From contig NZ_JABUQZ010000001.1 of assembly GCF_013342145.1 (NCBI RefSeq), positions 2,976,001 through 3,040,000 on the forward strand: a stretch of DNA of 64,000 bases, given 5' to 3'. The stretch is from Haloterrigena gelatinilytica (GTDB lineage: Archaea; Halobacteriota; Halobacteria; Halobacteriales; Natrialbaceae). Positions 1-7,790 of the stretch are shown here, piece by piece (the first letter of the stretch is position 1; each line of letters opens with the position of its first letter). The notes beneath the pieces are model-generated. The model was not told where the DNA came from and made no database searches. It was given only the letters and a program-made list of their open reading frames with translations. Both the position numbers and the translations under genes were made by a program.

Positions 1-130
1 CGAGTCCGGTCAGGACGACGAGCAGCACCATCCCGACCCAGGTAAGCGCGCCGAACTGGGTGACGAGGAACCCGAGTAACACCGCATCGAGGAACGGGAT
101 GAGCAATAACGCGGCAATCCACCGGAGCAT
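1..130 (-). CDS. fxsA: FxsA family membrane protein (5' part only)
   Basis: The reverse strand from 130 reads into a hydrophobic N-terminus beginning MLRWIAALLLIPFLDAVLLG, followed by VTQFGALTWVGMVLL. This fits the first two membrane segments of FxsA proteins, small inner-membrane proteins named for suppressing F-exclusion of phage T7 in E. coli. Only about 43 codons lie in the window; the rest is off the left edge. An alternative ATG at 140 is in another frame and lacks the hydrophobic pattern. The family call is a pattern match from a short fragment. Confidence 0.6.
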   Translation of the reverse strand, partial: MLRWIAALLLIPFLDAVLLGFLVTQFGALTWVGMVLLVVLTGL

Positions 131-307
131 ACGTCGACATAGCCGGCGGAGGGTGAAAACGCTTTACTCTCACTACACGTCCGCGGAACGACCGTTTCGG
201 AACGGGTTCGCTCGCCGGAAGTCCGATCTCGCCGGTCCCGAAATTGCGCCGGTCAGCGGCGGTTCCGCAGTCGAAGGGCTTACGCCCGCAACAGCCGAGA
301 CTCCGGT

Positions 308-1957
308 ATGGACGACCAGACGCGCGTCGAGTGGCGCGACTGGGGACAGGACGCCTTCGACGAGGCGGCGGAGGCGGACGCCCCGGTTTTGCTCTCGCTC
401 ACCGCGACGTGGTGTGATCACTGCCACGAGATGGACGCGGAGACCTACGCGGAGCCTCGCATCGCGGCGAATATCAACGACAGTTTCGTCCCCGTTCGGG
501 TCGACGTCGATCGCCATCCGCGCGTGCGCGATCGGTACAATATGGGCGGGTTCCCGTCGACGGTCTTTCTGGCCCCGGACGGAACGGTCCTGACCGGCGC
601 GGGCTATCTCGGACCCGATGGCATGCGACAGGTGCTCGACAGCGTTCGAACGATGTGGCAGACGAAAGGCAGCGGCGCCGGTCGCGTCCCGCGCCCGCTT
701 CGCGAGGACAACCCGCCCGCGGGTCGGCTCACGAGCGACGTCGAGTCGGCGATGCTCGGCCAGCTGACCGAGGCCTACGACGAGGTCGCCGGCGGCTGGG
801 GCGGGAGTCCGAAGTTCCCGCTGCCCGACGCCCTCGAGTTCGCCCTCAAGCGCGATCGGGAGATGGCCCTGCGCTCTTTCGACGCGGTCAGCGCGAACCT
901 GTTGGACGAGTACGACGGGGGCTTCTACCGGTTCGCGGCCGAACGCGACTGGGCCGGACTCCAACACGAGAAGCTCTTGGATACCAACGGCGCGCTCGTG
1001 CGCGCGTTCGCCAACGCCTACCTGCTGACGGGCAAAGACGAGTACCGCGAGCCAGCCGAGCGGACCGTCGACTACCTCACGACGACGCTGTGGAACGACG
1101 AGGCCGACGCCTTCGCGAACAGTCAGGCGCCCGGCGAGGACGACGCCCACACGATCGACGCGACCGATCGGTCGATGGCAGACGAGCCGCCGGTCGACGA
1201 GGGCGTCTTCGCCGGCCCGAACGGGCTGGCGATCGAGGGGCTGCTCACCTACCACGCCTACACCGACGACGAGCGGGCGCGCCGGTACGCCGAACGCGCG
1301 CTCGAGACCCTACAAGACGACCTGCTCGAGGACGGCGTCGCCGTCCACGCGCTCGAGGGCGATGTCGAACGCGACGCGGACGGCGAGCCGATACCGCTGC
1401 TCGCGAACCAGGCCCGCGTCCTGTCGGCGCTGACGACGACCGCGAGCGTCCTCGAGACGGACGCGCTGACGGACGCGACCGCGGTCGCGGACGCGACGAT
1501 CGATCGGCTCCGCGACGGGGAGTCGTTCCTCGACGGACCGGCGTCGGGGGCCGGGCTCCTCGAACGCCCGCTTCGGCCGCTGGATACGAACGTCGCGCTC
1601 GCGGACGCGCTGCTGGAGGTCGCGGTCCTGACCGGCGAGGAGCGGTACCGCGAGGTCGCCCGGGAGACGCTCGAGGCCTTCGCGGGCGCGAGCGACCGCT
1701 TCGGCGTCCAGATGGCTCGCTACGCGACCGCCGTCTCGCGGCTGCTCGAGGGACCGCTGGTGATCCGCGTCGCGGCCGACCCCGGAACCGACCTCCATCG
1801 GGCCGCCCTGCGAATGGCGGACCACGAGAAGGTCGTCGTTCCCGCCGCCGACGACCTCGAGGCGGGGCTGGCGCGGGTCGAACGCGGCGATCAGCGCTCG
1901 GACACTGCCGAAACCCCCGCCGAGTTGAGCGAACGCGTCCAGTCGGTCCTCGAGTAA
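308..1957 (+). CDS. DUF255 (YyaL/SSP411-like) thioredoxin-fold protein
   Basis: A 549-residue protein. The N-terminus is a thioredoxin-like DUF255 domain with a CxxC active-site motif in WCDHCH (Cys36, Cys39) and the downstream GGFPSTVFLAPDG signature carrying the cis-proline. The rest is an alpha-rich (alpha/alpha)6-like region, as in the YyaL/spermatogenesis-associated protein 20 family, where glycosidase-fold repeats follow the redox domain. It is shorter than the roughly 700-residue family norm, so the helical part looks reduced. It stands alone between fxsA and a divergent-style regulator promoter. The biochemical role of the family is not settled; a redox or sugar-related role is inference. 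No signal peptide is visible, so it is probably cytoplasmic. Confidence 0.85.
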   Translation: MDDQTRVEWRDWGQDAFDEAAEADAPVLLSLTATWCDHCHEMDAETYAEPRIAANINDSFVPVRVDVDRHPRVRDRYNMGGFPSTVFLAPDGTVLTGAGYLGPDGMRQVLDSVRTMWQTKGSGAGRVPRPLREDNPPAGRLTSDVESAMLGQLTEAYDEVAGGWGGSPKFPLPDALEFALKRDREMALRSFDAVSANLLDEYDGGFYRFAAERDWAGLQHEKLLDTNGALVRAFANAYLLTGKDEYREPAERTVDYLTTTLWNDEADAFANSQAPGEDDAHTIDATDRSMADEPPVDEGVFAGPNGLAIEGLLTYHAYTDDERARRYAERALETLQDDLLEDGVAVHALEGDVERDADGEPIPLLANQARVLSALTTTASVLETDALTDATAVADATIDRLRDGESFLDGPASGAGLLERPLRPLDTNVALADALLEVAVLTGEERYREVARETLEAFAGASDRFGVQMARYATAVSRLLEGPLVIRVAADPGTDLHRAALRMADHEKVVVPAADDLEAGLARVERGDQRSDTAETPAELSERVQSVLE

Positions 1958-2017
1958 CGCGAGCGGAGGCGGCGGCTCCCCGCGGCTCAGTCATCCGTCT
2001 GTCAAACGACCACAGCG

Positions 2018-2025
2018 TTTATATT
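2018..2025 (+). promoter_or_regulatory. TATA box of the TrmB-family gene
   Basis: TTTATATT lies 24-31 nt upstream of the ATG at 2049. This is the usual haloarchaeal TATA-to-start-of-transcription spacing, so the transcript is probably leaderless or nearly so. No Shine-Dalgarno-like sequence is seen before the ATG. Confidence 0.6.
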
Positions 2026-2048
2026 TCCCCGGTTAGTTTTTTCAGAAT

Positions 2049-2852
2049 ATGTCCAGTCTCAGGGATCTCGGGCTCTCGGAGTACGAGGCTCGAGCCTACC
2101 GGTCGTTGCTCAACACCGGCCCCACAACGGCCAAGGAGTTGTCCCGCGCCAGCGACGTGCCGATGGGACGGATCTACGACGTCCTCAACAGCATCGAGCA
2201 GTACAACCTCGTCCGGAGCCAGACCGCGAGTCGGCCGAAGAAGTACGTCGCCGTCGAACCCTCGACGGCGTTAGACCGGCTTCTCGAGGACAAGAAACGC
2301 GAACTCGAGGAGAAAGCCGACCAGTACGAGTCGATCGTCGACGACCTGGCCAACGAACTCGACGCGGCCGAACCGGTCGAAGACCAGTTCTGGACCGCCG
2401 CCGTCGGCCCCGAGGAGACCGTCGACCTCATGCTCGAACGGCTCGCGGCCGCCGACGATCACATCGTGATGGTGTCGGCCGATCCGGCCCCCCAGTGGGA
2501 CCTCCAGACCGTCAGCGAGGCGGTCAACGCCCAGCTCGAGGACGCCCTCGACCGAGGCGTCTCGATCGACCTCCTGATGACCCGCGAGATGGTCGGCTCG
2601 CTCTCGGAGGACGTGGGTCGACGGTACCGAACGACCCTCCAGCAGCGCGACGACTTCGACGTCCGGACGAACGACGACATCTCGGGCTCGTTCAACATCA
2701 TCGACGGCGTCGAGATCTGCATTCAGGTGCCGAACCCGCTGTCGTCTGGCGACGCCTTCGGCATGATCGATCTGAAGGACCCGGAGTTCGCCGCGAACGT
2801 CCACGAGGAGTTCGTCCCCCGGTGGGAGGAGGCGGAACCGCTGCAGTTCTGA
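2049..2852 (+). CDS. TrmB-family transcriptional regulator
   Basis: A 267-residue protein. Residues 1-70 form a winged helix (LGLSEYEARAYRSLL, ELSRASDVPMGRIYDVLNSI), followed by a coiled-coil-like stretch around residues 75-105 and a C-terminal effector-type domain. This is the TrmB layout, a family of archaeal regulators that mostly respond to sugars and act on transport and central-metabolism promoters. The neighbours (DUF255 protein, mptA) do not reveal a regulon. It is shorter than TrmB proteins with a full maltose-binding domain and resembles the many haloarchaeal TrmB-like regulators. Ligand and targets are unknown. Confidence 0.85.
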   Translation: MSSLRDLGLSEYEARAYRSLLNTGPTTAKELSRASDVPMGRIYDVLNSIEQYNLVRSQTASRPKKYVAVEPSTALDRLLEDKKRELEEKADQYESIVDDLANELDAAEPVEDQFWTAAVGPEETVDLMLERLAAADDHIVMVSADPAPQWDLQTVSEAVNAQLEDALDRGVSIDLLMTREMVGSLSEDVGRRYRTTLQQRDDFDVRTNDDISGSFNIIDGVEICIQVPNPLSSGDAFGMIDLKDPEFAANVHEEFVPRWEEAEPLQF

Positions 2853-2954
2853 GCGGTCGATCGCTCCGCGTCGGTCGCGCCGATTCAGACGCTCCGTTCG
2901 AAACCACGCGAAAGTTCGGCCGGGCCTCGAGTCCCGAGGAGAAGCGCGCAGTGC

Positions 2955-3887
2955 TCAGTCGTCGCCGGCGACTTCCTCGCGCAGCGTCCCCATCTCGACT
3001 TTTCGCTCCGCGTGGGCGTTGTGCTGGTGGATCGACTCGTCGTTGGACTGTTTCATCGTGATCACCGCGTCGTCGGGGAGGTGATCGAACTCGTCGACGA
3101 CGCCCTCGGCGAGCGCGCGCACGCAGTCCTCGACGAACTTCGCGTCGGCGTGGGCCGCGTAGGTCATGTGATCCTCGTCGGGCCGCTTCGCGAGGTTGTA
3201 GATCCGCGCGCTCATCGCGTCGCGCGCGATGTCGATGACGTCGTTGAGATCGACGTCGGGATCGCCGTTCGATTCGACCGTCAGCGTCGCGTGGCCCCGC
3301 TGGGAGTGGCCCGGCTGTGGCACTTCCTCGAGGAACTCGGTGATCGTATCCTCCTCGACGCCCAGATCCTCGAGCGTCTGTTTCGCGCGTGCGGCGGACA
3401 TCCCCTGCGAGCAGGGACAGACCGTCATCCCCGTGACCTCGGCACCGATCTCCTCGCGGGTGCCCTCCTCGGTCGCGGTCGCGGAGGCGATGATGTCGAC
3501 GGTGTGCTGAGTCTCGCGGTCGCTGGCTGGCGTCTGCTCGCGACGCATGAACTCCGCTTCCATCGAGACCTTGGCCGTGGACGTGTAGTCGTGTTTCTCG
3601 AGAAGCCGTTCGGCGGCGTCGCCGCAGACGTCCTCGACGCGGTAGGCCTCCTCGCGGGTGGCCTCCTCGAGAATCTCGTCGATGACCTCCATGTTGCGGC
3701 TCATGTCCGCGCCCTTGCGCCAGGCGGGCAGGTCGACGAAGACCTCGAACTCGGCGGTGAGGACGATCGGTCGTTTCCCCTCGCGGGCGATCTTGACGAG
3801 TTTGTCGACGCCGGTGACGCCGACCTGACTCAGACCGACGGTGACGTCGGGTGACGTTGCCTGCACGTCCGGAAGCTGATGACTCAT
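2955..3887 (-). CDS. mptA: GTP cyclohydrolase MptA (type IV / FolE2 family)
   Basis: A 310-residue protein of the MptA/FolE2 family. It converts GTP to 7,8-dihydroneopterin 2',3'-cyclic phosphate, the first step of tetrahydrofolate or methanopterin-type pterin synthesis in archaea. The signature [15 protein letters not shown] (about residues 152-166) carries the metal-site cysteine region, and [19 protein letters not shown] and [10 protein letters not shown] are family-typical. Length matches the family. It faces away from the following repeat array, which begins about 115 bp upstream of its start codon. Confidence 0.93.
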   Translation of the reverse strand: MSHQLPDVQATSPDVTVGLSQVGVTGVDKLVKIAREGKRPIVLTAEFEVFVDLPAWRKGADMSRNMEVIDEILEEATREEAYRVEDVCGDAAERLLEKHDYTSTAKVSMEAEFMRREQTPASDRETQHTVDIIASATATEEGTREEIGAEVTGMTVCPCSQGMSAARAKQTLEDLGVEEDTITEFLEEVPQPGHSQRGHATLTVESNGDPDVDLNDVIDIARDAMSARIYNLAKRPDEDHMTYAAHADAKFVEDCVRALAEGVVDEFDHLPDDAVITMKQSNDESIHQHNAHAERKVEMGTLREEVAGDD

Positions 3888-4002
3888 TGTCCGTATTCAG
3901 GGCAGGCGGCGATTCAACCTTTCGGAACGGGAAGTCGTCGGTGTACAGTTGGCCACTCCGGGCTGCAACCGGGTCTCGAATCGCCGGCAGTCTCGAGGGT
4001 CG

Positions 4003-4058
4003 TTTAAGTGCTTCTGGTCACAAGGTGAAGATACGACGGGAGATCGGTCTTCTCGAGT
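4003..4058 (+). repeat. Promoter-like repeat R1 (type A)
   Basis: First of seven copies. It has a TATA-like TTTAAGT, then GGTCACAAGGTGAAG, then ATACGACGGGAG and TCTTCTCGAGT. GAAGA and TCTTC can pair around the expected transcription start. The next 110 nt contain a strong inverted repeat (4072-4082 with 4154-4164), and no ORF follows. The layout resembles the tandem TATA modules upstream of haloarchaeal rRNA operons (resemblance from memory, not aligned). Confidence 0.7.
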
Positions 4059-4173
4059 CCTCAACAATGTCGTAGCGACGGGTACGTGGTCGGATCTGTC
4101 GTATTCGCCTCCACAGCACAGTCTTCGAGGCGATCAGTCGACGCTCTTCCCGCCCCGTCGCTACGCGATTCTC

Positions 4174-4229
4174 TTTAAGTGCTTCTAGTCATAAGGTGAA
4201 GATACGACGGGAGGCCGGTCTTCTCGAGT
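4174..4229 (+). repeat. Promoter-like repeat R2 (type A)
   Basis: Same order of blocks as R1, with CTAGTCATAAGGTGAAG in place of CTGGTCACAAGGTGAAG. It starts 171 bp after R1. A perfect hairpin, GAGCGGCG/CGCCGCTC at about 4260-4280, lies between R2 and R3 and could end a short transcript. Confidence 0.7.
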
Positions 4230-4284
4230 CGTCTACTTCGATAGCGATAGCACTCGCTCGAGCGGCGGTGATCGCCGCTCGTTC

Positions 4285-4332
4285 TTTAAGTGTCTCTGGT
4301 CACAAGGTGAAGCTACGAAGAGCTTTTCGCGG
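4285..4332 (+). promoter_or_regulatory. Promoter-like repeat R3 (type B) before the nucleotidyltransferase gene
   Basis: TTTAAGT plus the GGTCACAAGGTGAAG core as in R1, but then the type B tail GCTACGAAGAGCTTTTCGCGG. AAGCT and AGCTT form a start-proximal hairpin followed by a T run. It lies 80 bp before the ATG at 4365 and is the likely proximal promoter of that gene, with a structured leader of about 50 nt. Confidence 0.65.
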
Positions 4333-4364
4333 ACCGCTACCACTCGAGGGACGGAGCCACAGCC

Positions 4365-5324
4365 ATGTCTACCGTCCCCGAGCCCGTTTTCGAGACCGTC
4401 GACGACCTGCTGACCGACCTCGAGCGCGACCGCGGGGTTCGCGTCGCGCTGGCGGTCGCCCGCGGCAGTCACGCCTGGGGCGCGGCGAGCCCCGAGAGCG
4501 ACTACGACGTCGGCTTCGTCTTCGTTCCGGACGATCTGCGCCAGTACGCCCACCTCTCGGGCCCGCCGGAGACGATCCACGAGGCCGCCGACACGGACGA
4601 GGGCGACGTCGAACTGCAGGGCTGGGACGTCCGAACGTTCGCGCGCCTGCTCGCGGACTCCAACGACGGCGCGATCGATCTGCTCCGGAGTCCGATCCGC
4701 TACCGCGTCGCGTACGAACCCGCGGAACTCGCCGCCTACGTCGAGCGGACGTACAATCCGATGGATCTCTACCACGCGTGGCGGGGGATCGCGACGAGCA
4801 ACTACCGCAAGTACATCTCGCACCATCTGGTCCGCAACGACGACGCGATCTTCCCGATTCTCGAGGCGCGCGAGGACGAATACGTCGTCGCGACGCGGGA
4901 CGGTGCGGACGACGCGGACGGCGACGACGGAACGCGGACGATTCCGGTCGACGACGAGCGGTTCGCCGAGACGCAGACGAAACCCACGGTGAAGCGAAAT
5001 CTGACGATCTACCGCGCGGCGATGTCGGCTCGCTACCTGACGGCGACCGGAGAAGGGGACGGCCACGAGCTACCCGTAATCGAGTTCGACCGCTTCCTGG
5101 ACGAGCAGGCGCCGTCCGTCTTCGACGCCGATCGGATCGAACGCGCCCGCGCGTTGCTCGAGCGAAAGCGGGCCGGCGACGGTTCGGAGACGATCGGCGA
5201 CGCCGTCGGCCGCGAGTTCGCCCGTCCGCCCCGCGAGATCGATCCCGGGCGTCACGCGCGCAGCGGTCCCGATCCGGAGCGGTTGGACGGGTTCGTCGAC
5301 GAACTGATCGCGGCAGTGCAGTAG
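4365..5324 (+). CDS. Predicted nucleotidyltransferase (polymerase-beta superfamily, COG3541-like)
   Basis: A 319-residue protein with the minimal nucleotidyltransferase signature: GSHAWG (Gly34-Ser35) and SDYDVGF (Asp46, Asp48), the metal-binding DxD of the polymerase-beta superfamily. A helical C-terminal part contains DLYHAWRGIATSNYRKY. This resembles the YcgL/COG3541 family of stand-alone predicted nucleotidyltransferases, some of which sit near RNA repair or RtcB-type genes; no such neighbour occurs here. It lies between two repeat arrays and is preceded by type B repeat R3. The substrate is unknown. Confidence 0.8.
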   Translation: MSTVPEPVFETVDDLLTDLERDRGVRVALAVARGSHAWGAASPESDYDVGFVFVPDDLRQYAHLSGPPETIHEAADTDEGDVELQGWDVRTFARLLADSNDGAIDLLRSPIRYRVAYEPAELAAYVERTYNPMDLYHAWRGIATSNYRKYISHHLVRNDDAIFPILEAREDEYVVATRDGADDADGDDGTRTIPVDDERFAETQTKPTVKRNLTIYRAAMSARYLTATGEGDGHELPVIEFDRFLDEQAPSVFDADRIERARALLERKRAGDGSETIGDAVGREFARPPREIDPGRHARSGPDPERLDGFVDELIAAVQ

Positions 5325-5352
5325 GACGGGGCGGTGATCGGCACGCTCGTTC

Positions 5353-5408
5353 TTTAAGTGCTTCTGGTCACAAGGTGAAGATACGACGGGAGACCGGTCT
5401 TCTCGAGT
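5353..5408 (+). repeat. Promoter-like repeat R4 (type A, single)
   Basis: An almost exact match to R1 over the whole module. It starts 28 bp after the nucleotidyltransferase stop. The sequence just before it (GGTGATCG then GCTCGTTCTTTAAG) resembles that before R3. About 200 bp of non-coding sequence and then the 35-codon zinc-finger ORF at 5615 follow. Confidence 0.7.
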
Positions 5409-5614
5409 GGTGCTCTACCGGCCAGCTACTGCTGTCGAGCGCAGCGACGCCGTCGTTTCCATCCGCGACAGCCGTTCCGCAGGTATTGGGCCGTCCCCAG
5501 GCTCCCGACGGCACCTTCGTTCCGAATCGAATACCGTTGCATCGGGTAGACCGCGGCTGTTGCTACTCCCGCGGTCACAACAGGGTTTACTACGGTAAGC
5601 GTCTGAACTCGCCA

Positions 5615-5722
5615 ATGACCTGTGACGTGTGTGGCCGGGAGATAGAGGGGGTTAGATTGTACAAAGCGAGCAGGGGAAGCAAGGGAAACCTCGGCGTCTT
5701 TCACCCGGAGTGTCGTCCGTAG
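5615..5722 (+). CDS. Small CxxC zinc-finger protein, 35 residues
   Basis: ATG at 5615 encodes MTCDVCGREIEGVRLYKASR, continuing to a HPEC end. CxxC near the N-terminus and HxxC near the C-terminus make a plausible single zinc site (Cys3, Cys6, His30, Cys33). Haloarchaea encode many one-domain zinc-finger microproteins of this size, but this one is not assigned to a named family. Composition is basic for the organism. Repeat R4 lies upstream. Coding status is supported by motif spacing, not by length. Confidence 0.5.
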   Translation: MTCDVCGREIEGVRLYKASRGSKGNLGVFHPECRP

Positions 5723-5814
5723 GATCCGTCTGCCCGTCGATTCGCTCGTTGCTGCTGTCGTATTACGAGTCCCCCGTTCGTCTCGAACGACCGGGAAGGC
5801 GAACTCCGATCTGA

Positions 5815-5871
5815 TTTAAGTACTTCTGGTCACGAGGTGAAGACACGACGGAGAGGCGGTCCTTCTCGAGT
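5815..5871 (+). repeat. Promoter-like repeat R5 (type A, diverged)
   Basis: TTTAAGTACTTCTGGTCACG, then AGGTGAAGACACGACGG and CTTCTCGAGT. It is the first of the second three-unit array. The following 55 nt show no ORF. Confidence 0.65.
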
Positions 5872-5927
5872 TGTCCTCGACCGAGGAGTCACCACTATCT
5901 CCGACTGAACTCGCCCCGGTTAGTCGC

Positions 5928-5983
5928 TTTCAGTTCCTCTAGTCACAAGTAGAGATACGACGGGAGACCGGGTCTTCTCGAGT
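5928..5983 (+). repeat. Promoter-like repeat R6 (type A, weakest TATA)
   Basis: The core is kept, but TTTAAGT is changed to TTTCAGT and one base is lost near ACAAGTAGAGATACGACGGG. It starts 113 bp after R5. A perfect hairpin GAGTGGC/GCCACTC (about 5995-6011) and a GACGCT/AGCGTC palindrome follow before R7. Confidence 0.6.
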
Positions 5984-6046
5984 CCCAATTCGCGAGTGGC
6001 GAGGCCACTCTTCGAGCGGTGACTGGGATCGACGCTCCAGCGTCTC

Positions 6047-6094
6047 TTTAAGTACCTCTGGTTACAAGGTGAAGCTACGAGGAGCTTTTCGCGG
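6047..6094 (+). promoter_or_regulatory. Promoter-like repeat R7 (type B) before the RNA polymerase epsilon-like gene
   Basis: TTTAAGTACCTCTGGTTACA, then AGGTGAAGCTACGAGGAGC and TTTTCGCGGC. This type B tail is shared only with R3, so both arrays end A-A-B. It lies about 190 bp upstream of the ATG at 6240 and would give a leader of about 165 nt. Confidence 0.65.
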
Positions 6095-6239
6095 CGTCGA
6101 AATCCGTCCCCAGCCTCGAGAGCGGTCGCGCCGTCGGGTGATCGACCGTCGAGTTCGTATCACCGAGGGTTTCAGTTCCATCGAGCGACGGTTTCACTAG
6201 GAGGTGCCTTTTTCCGTCTGCCGGTCCGAGCAAGCGGTA

Positions 6240-7019
6240 ATGAGAGACGACGGTGCTGAACCCGGTCCAGGCCCCGACGAAACCGCGGCCGTCGGCGACA
6301 GCCCGCAACTCGAGTACGAGGACGAACGCCGACTCGAAAACCGGCCCGGTTCCGGGTCGCTCTCGCGGGCGGACGTCCAGCGCGATTCGACGGTCCGCCA
6401 GTGGGGGGTCGTCACGCCGAGCGCGACCGTGATCGGCCGCGCGGAGTCGCCGGAGGGGGACCTCTCGGAGAGCGTCCGCCGACTGCACGACGAACAGCAC
6501 GCGGCAACGCCGGGCTACAGCGAGCGCGCCCACCGGTTAGACCGCCTGCGGACGACCCAGGCGCTGTGTAACGCCCTCGAGGTGACGCCGTGGCAACGGG
6601 ACCTCGCGCTGGGGGTCATGGACGAGATCGATCTCACCGAGTTCGGCAGCCAGCGCGCGATCGAGAAGGTCGCGCTGGTGGTCATCCGCCACGTGGTCGA
6701 CGTCGACCGCCAGCAGTACTTCGGGCTCGACGACATCGACGCGCAGGCGCTGTCGGCCGACCGGATGGACGACCTGTTCGCCCAGTACCGCGCCCACGAC
6801 ATCACCGAAGAGGAGACGTTCAAGCGTCTCGCGGCCGACTACGGGCTGGACACGACCAGCCTGAACCGGCTCCGACGGGTCCTCAAAGAGCAACTCGAGG
6901 ACGAGCTGCCGGCGTACGGCCGGAACCCCTACCGCGACCCCAACCTCCCGGACGTCACCGAGGCCAACGCCGGGAGCGAGGAAGGCGTCGCCGCCGGCGA
7001 CGGCGCGAACGGCGCCTGA
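6240..7019 (+). CDS. rpoeps: Haloarchaeal RNA polymerase subunit epsilon-like protein
   Basis: A 259-residue protein with an acidic, disordered N-terminal 55 residues, then VRQWGVVTPSATVIGRAES and a helical body (LRTTQALCNALEVTPWQRDL, FGSQRAIEKVALVVIRHVVD). The C-terminal part contains YGRNPYRDPNLPDV. This pattern matches my recollection of the haloarchaea-specific protein annotated as RNA polymerase subunit epsilon, a cyclin-like helical protein whose role in transcription is not well defined. ATG 6240 is preferred over GTG 6204 because the upstream extension adds an atypical Cys-containing peptide. It is the only gene downstream of the second A-A-B repeat array. Confidence 0.6.
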   Translation: MRDDGAEPGPGPDETAAVGDSPQLEYEDERRLENRPGSGSLSRADVQRDSTVRQWGVVTPSATVIGRAESPEGDLSESVRRLHDEQHAATPGYSERAHRLDRLRTTQALCNALEVTPWQRDLALGVMDEIDLTEFGSQRAIEKVALVVIRHVVDVDRQQYFGLDDIDAQALSADRMDDLFAQYRAHDITEEETFKRLAADYGLDTTSLNRLRRVLKEQLEDELPAYGRNPYRDPNLPDVTEANAGSEEGVAAGDGANGA

Positions 7020-7115
7020 ACTCGCCGGCGACGGGCGGGAGTCGACGACCGGGGCCCTCGGCGGGCGATCTTCCGGTTGCCGGCGACTTTTCCGTGGTCG
7101 CTCCCTAGCGCGGAT

Positions 7116-7766
7116 ATGTCTGAGACTGCCGATTCACCCGATCGACTCGAGCTCTACGCCGATTACGTCTGTCCCTTCTGTTACCTGGGGACGCGATCGC
7201 TCGAACAGTACCGCGAAGAGCGCGAAGCGCCCCTCGAGATCGACTGGCAGCCGTTCGACCTCCGCAGCGGCAAGCGGAACCCGGACGGCTCGATCGATCA
7301 CGAGGCCGACGACGGCAAGGACGACCAGTACTACGAGCAGGCCAAACAGAACGTCCGCCGGCTGCAGGAGGAGTACGGCGTCGAGATGAACCAGATCATG
7401 GCCACCGAGGTCGACTCGCTGCCGGCCCAGCAGGCGTCGTGGTACGTCAAGCAGGAGTACCCCGAGCAGTGGGCGGCCTTCGACGAGGCGATCTACGGGG
7501 CGCTCTGGCAGGACGGCCGCGATATCGGCGACACCGACGTCCTGGCGGACCTCGCCGAGACCGTCGGGCTCCCGGTCGACGAGATCCGCTCGGCGATCGA
7601 CGACGACGGGCTTCGAACGGAGCTCGAGGACCGGTTCCAGGCGGCCCAGCGGCGGGGGATCACTGGCGTCCCGACGTTCGTCTACGAGGACCACGCCGCC
7701 CGCGGCGCCGTCCCGCCGGCACAACTCGAGCGACTCGTCGAGGGTGCGGAGCAGGCCCACCGATAG
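7116..7766 (+). CDS. DsbA-family thiol oxidoreductase (FrnE-like)
   Basis: A 216-residue protein with YADYVCPFCYLG at the N-terminus (Cys19, Cys22) and the cis-proline loop GVPTFVYED near the C-terminus, separated by a helical insert. This is the DsbA-like fold of the FrnE/2-hydroxychromene-2-carboxylate isomerase group. No signal peptide is present, so it probably acts in the cytoplasm as a disulfide or glutathione-type oxidoreductase. The ATG at 7116 gives the compact start; an earlier in-frame ATG at 7077 would add a peptide over the promoter region. Confidence 0.85.
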   Translation: MSETADSPDRLELYADYVCPFCYLGTRSLEQYREEREAPLEIDWQPFDLRSGKRNPDGSIDHEADDGKDDQYYEQAKQNVRRLQEEYGVEMNQIMATEVDSLPAQQASWYVKQEYPEQWAAFDEAIYGALWQDGRDIGDTDVLADLAETVGLPVDEIRSAIDDDGLRTELEDRFQAAQRRGITGVPTFVYEDHAARGAVPPAQLERLVEGAEQAHR

Positions 7767-7790
7767 CGGTCGCGGAACGCCGTCCCGACG

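Noticed and set aside
4003-6094. The repeated modules as a CRISPR array
   Set aside because: Repeat units are about 50 bp with internal variation, spacing ranges from 111 bp to over 1 kb, and genes lie between them. No cas gene is nearby.
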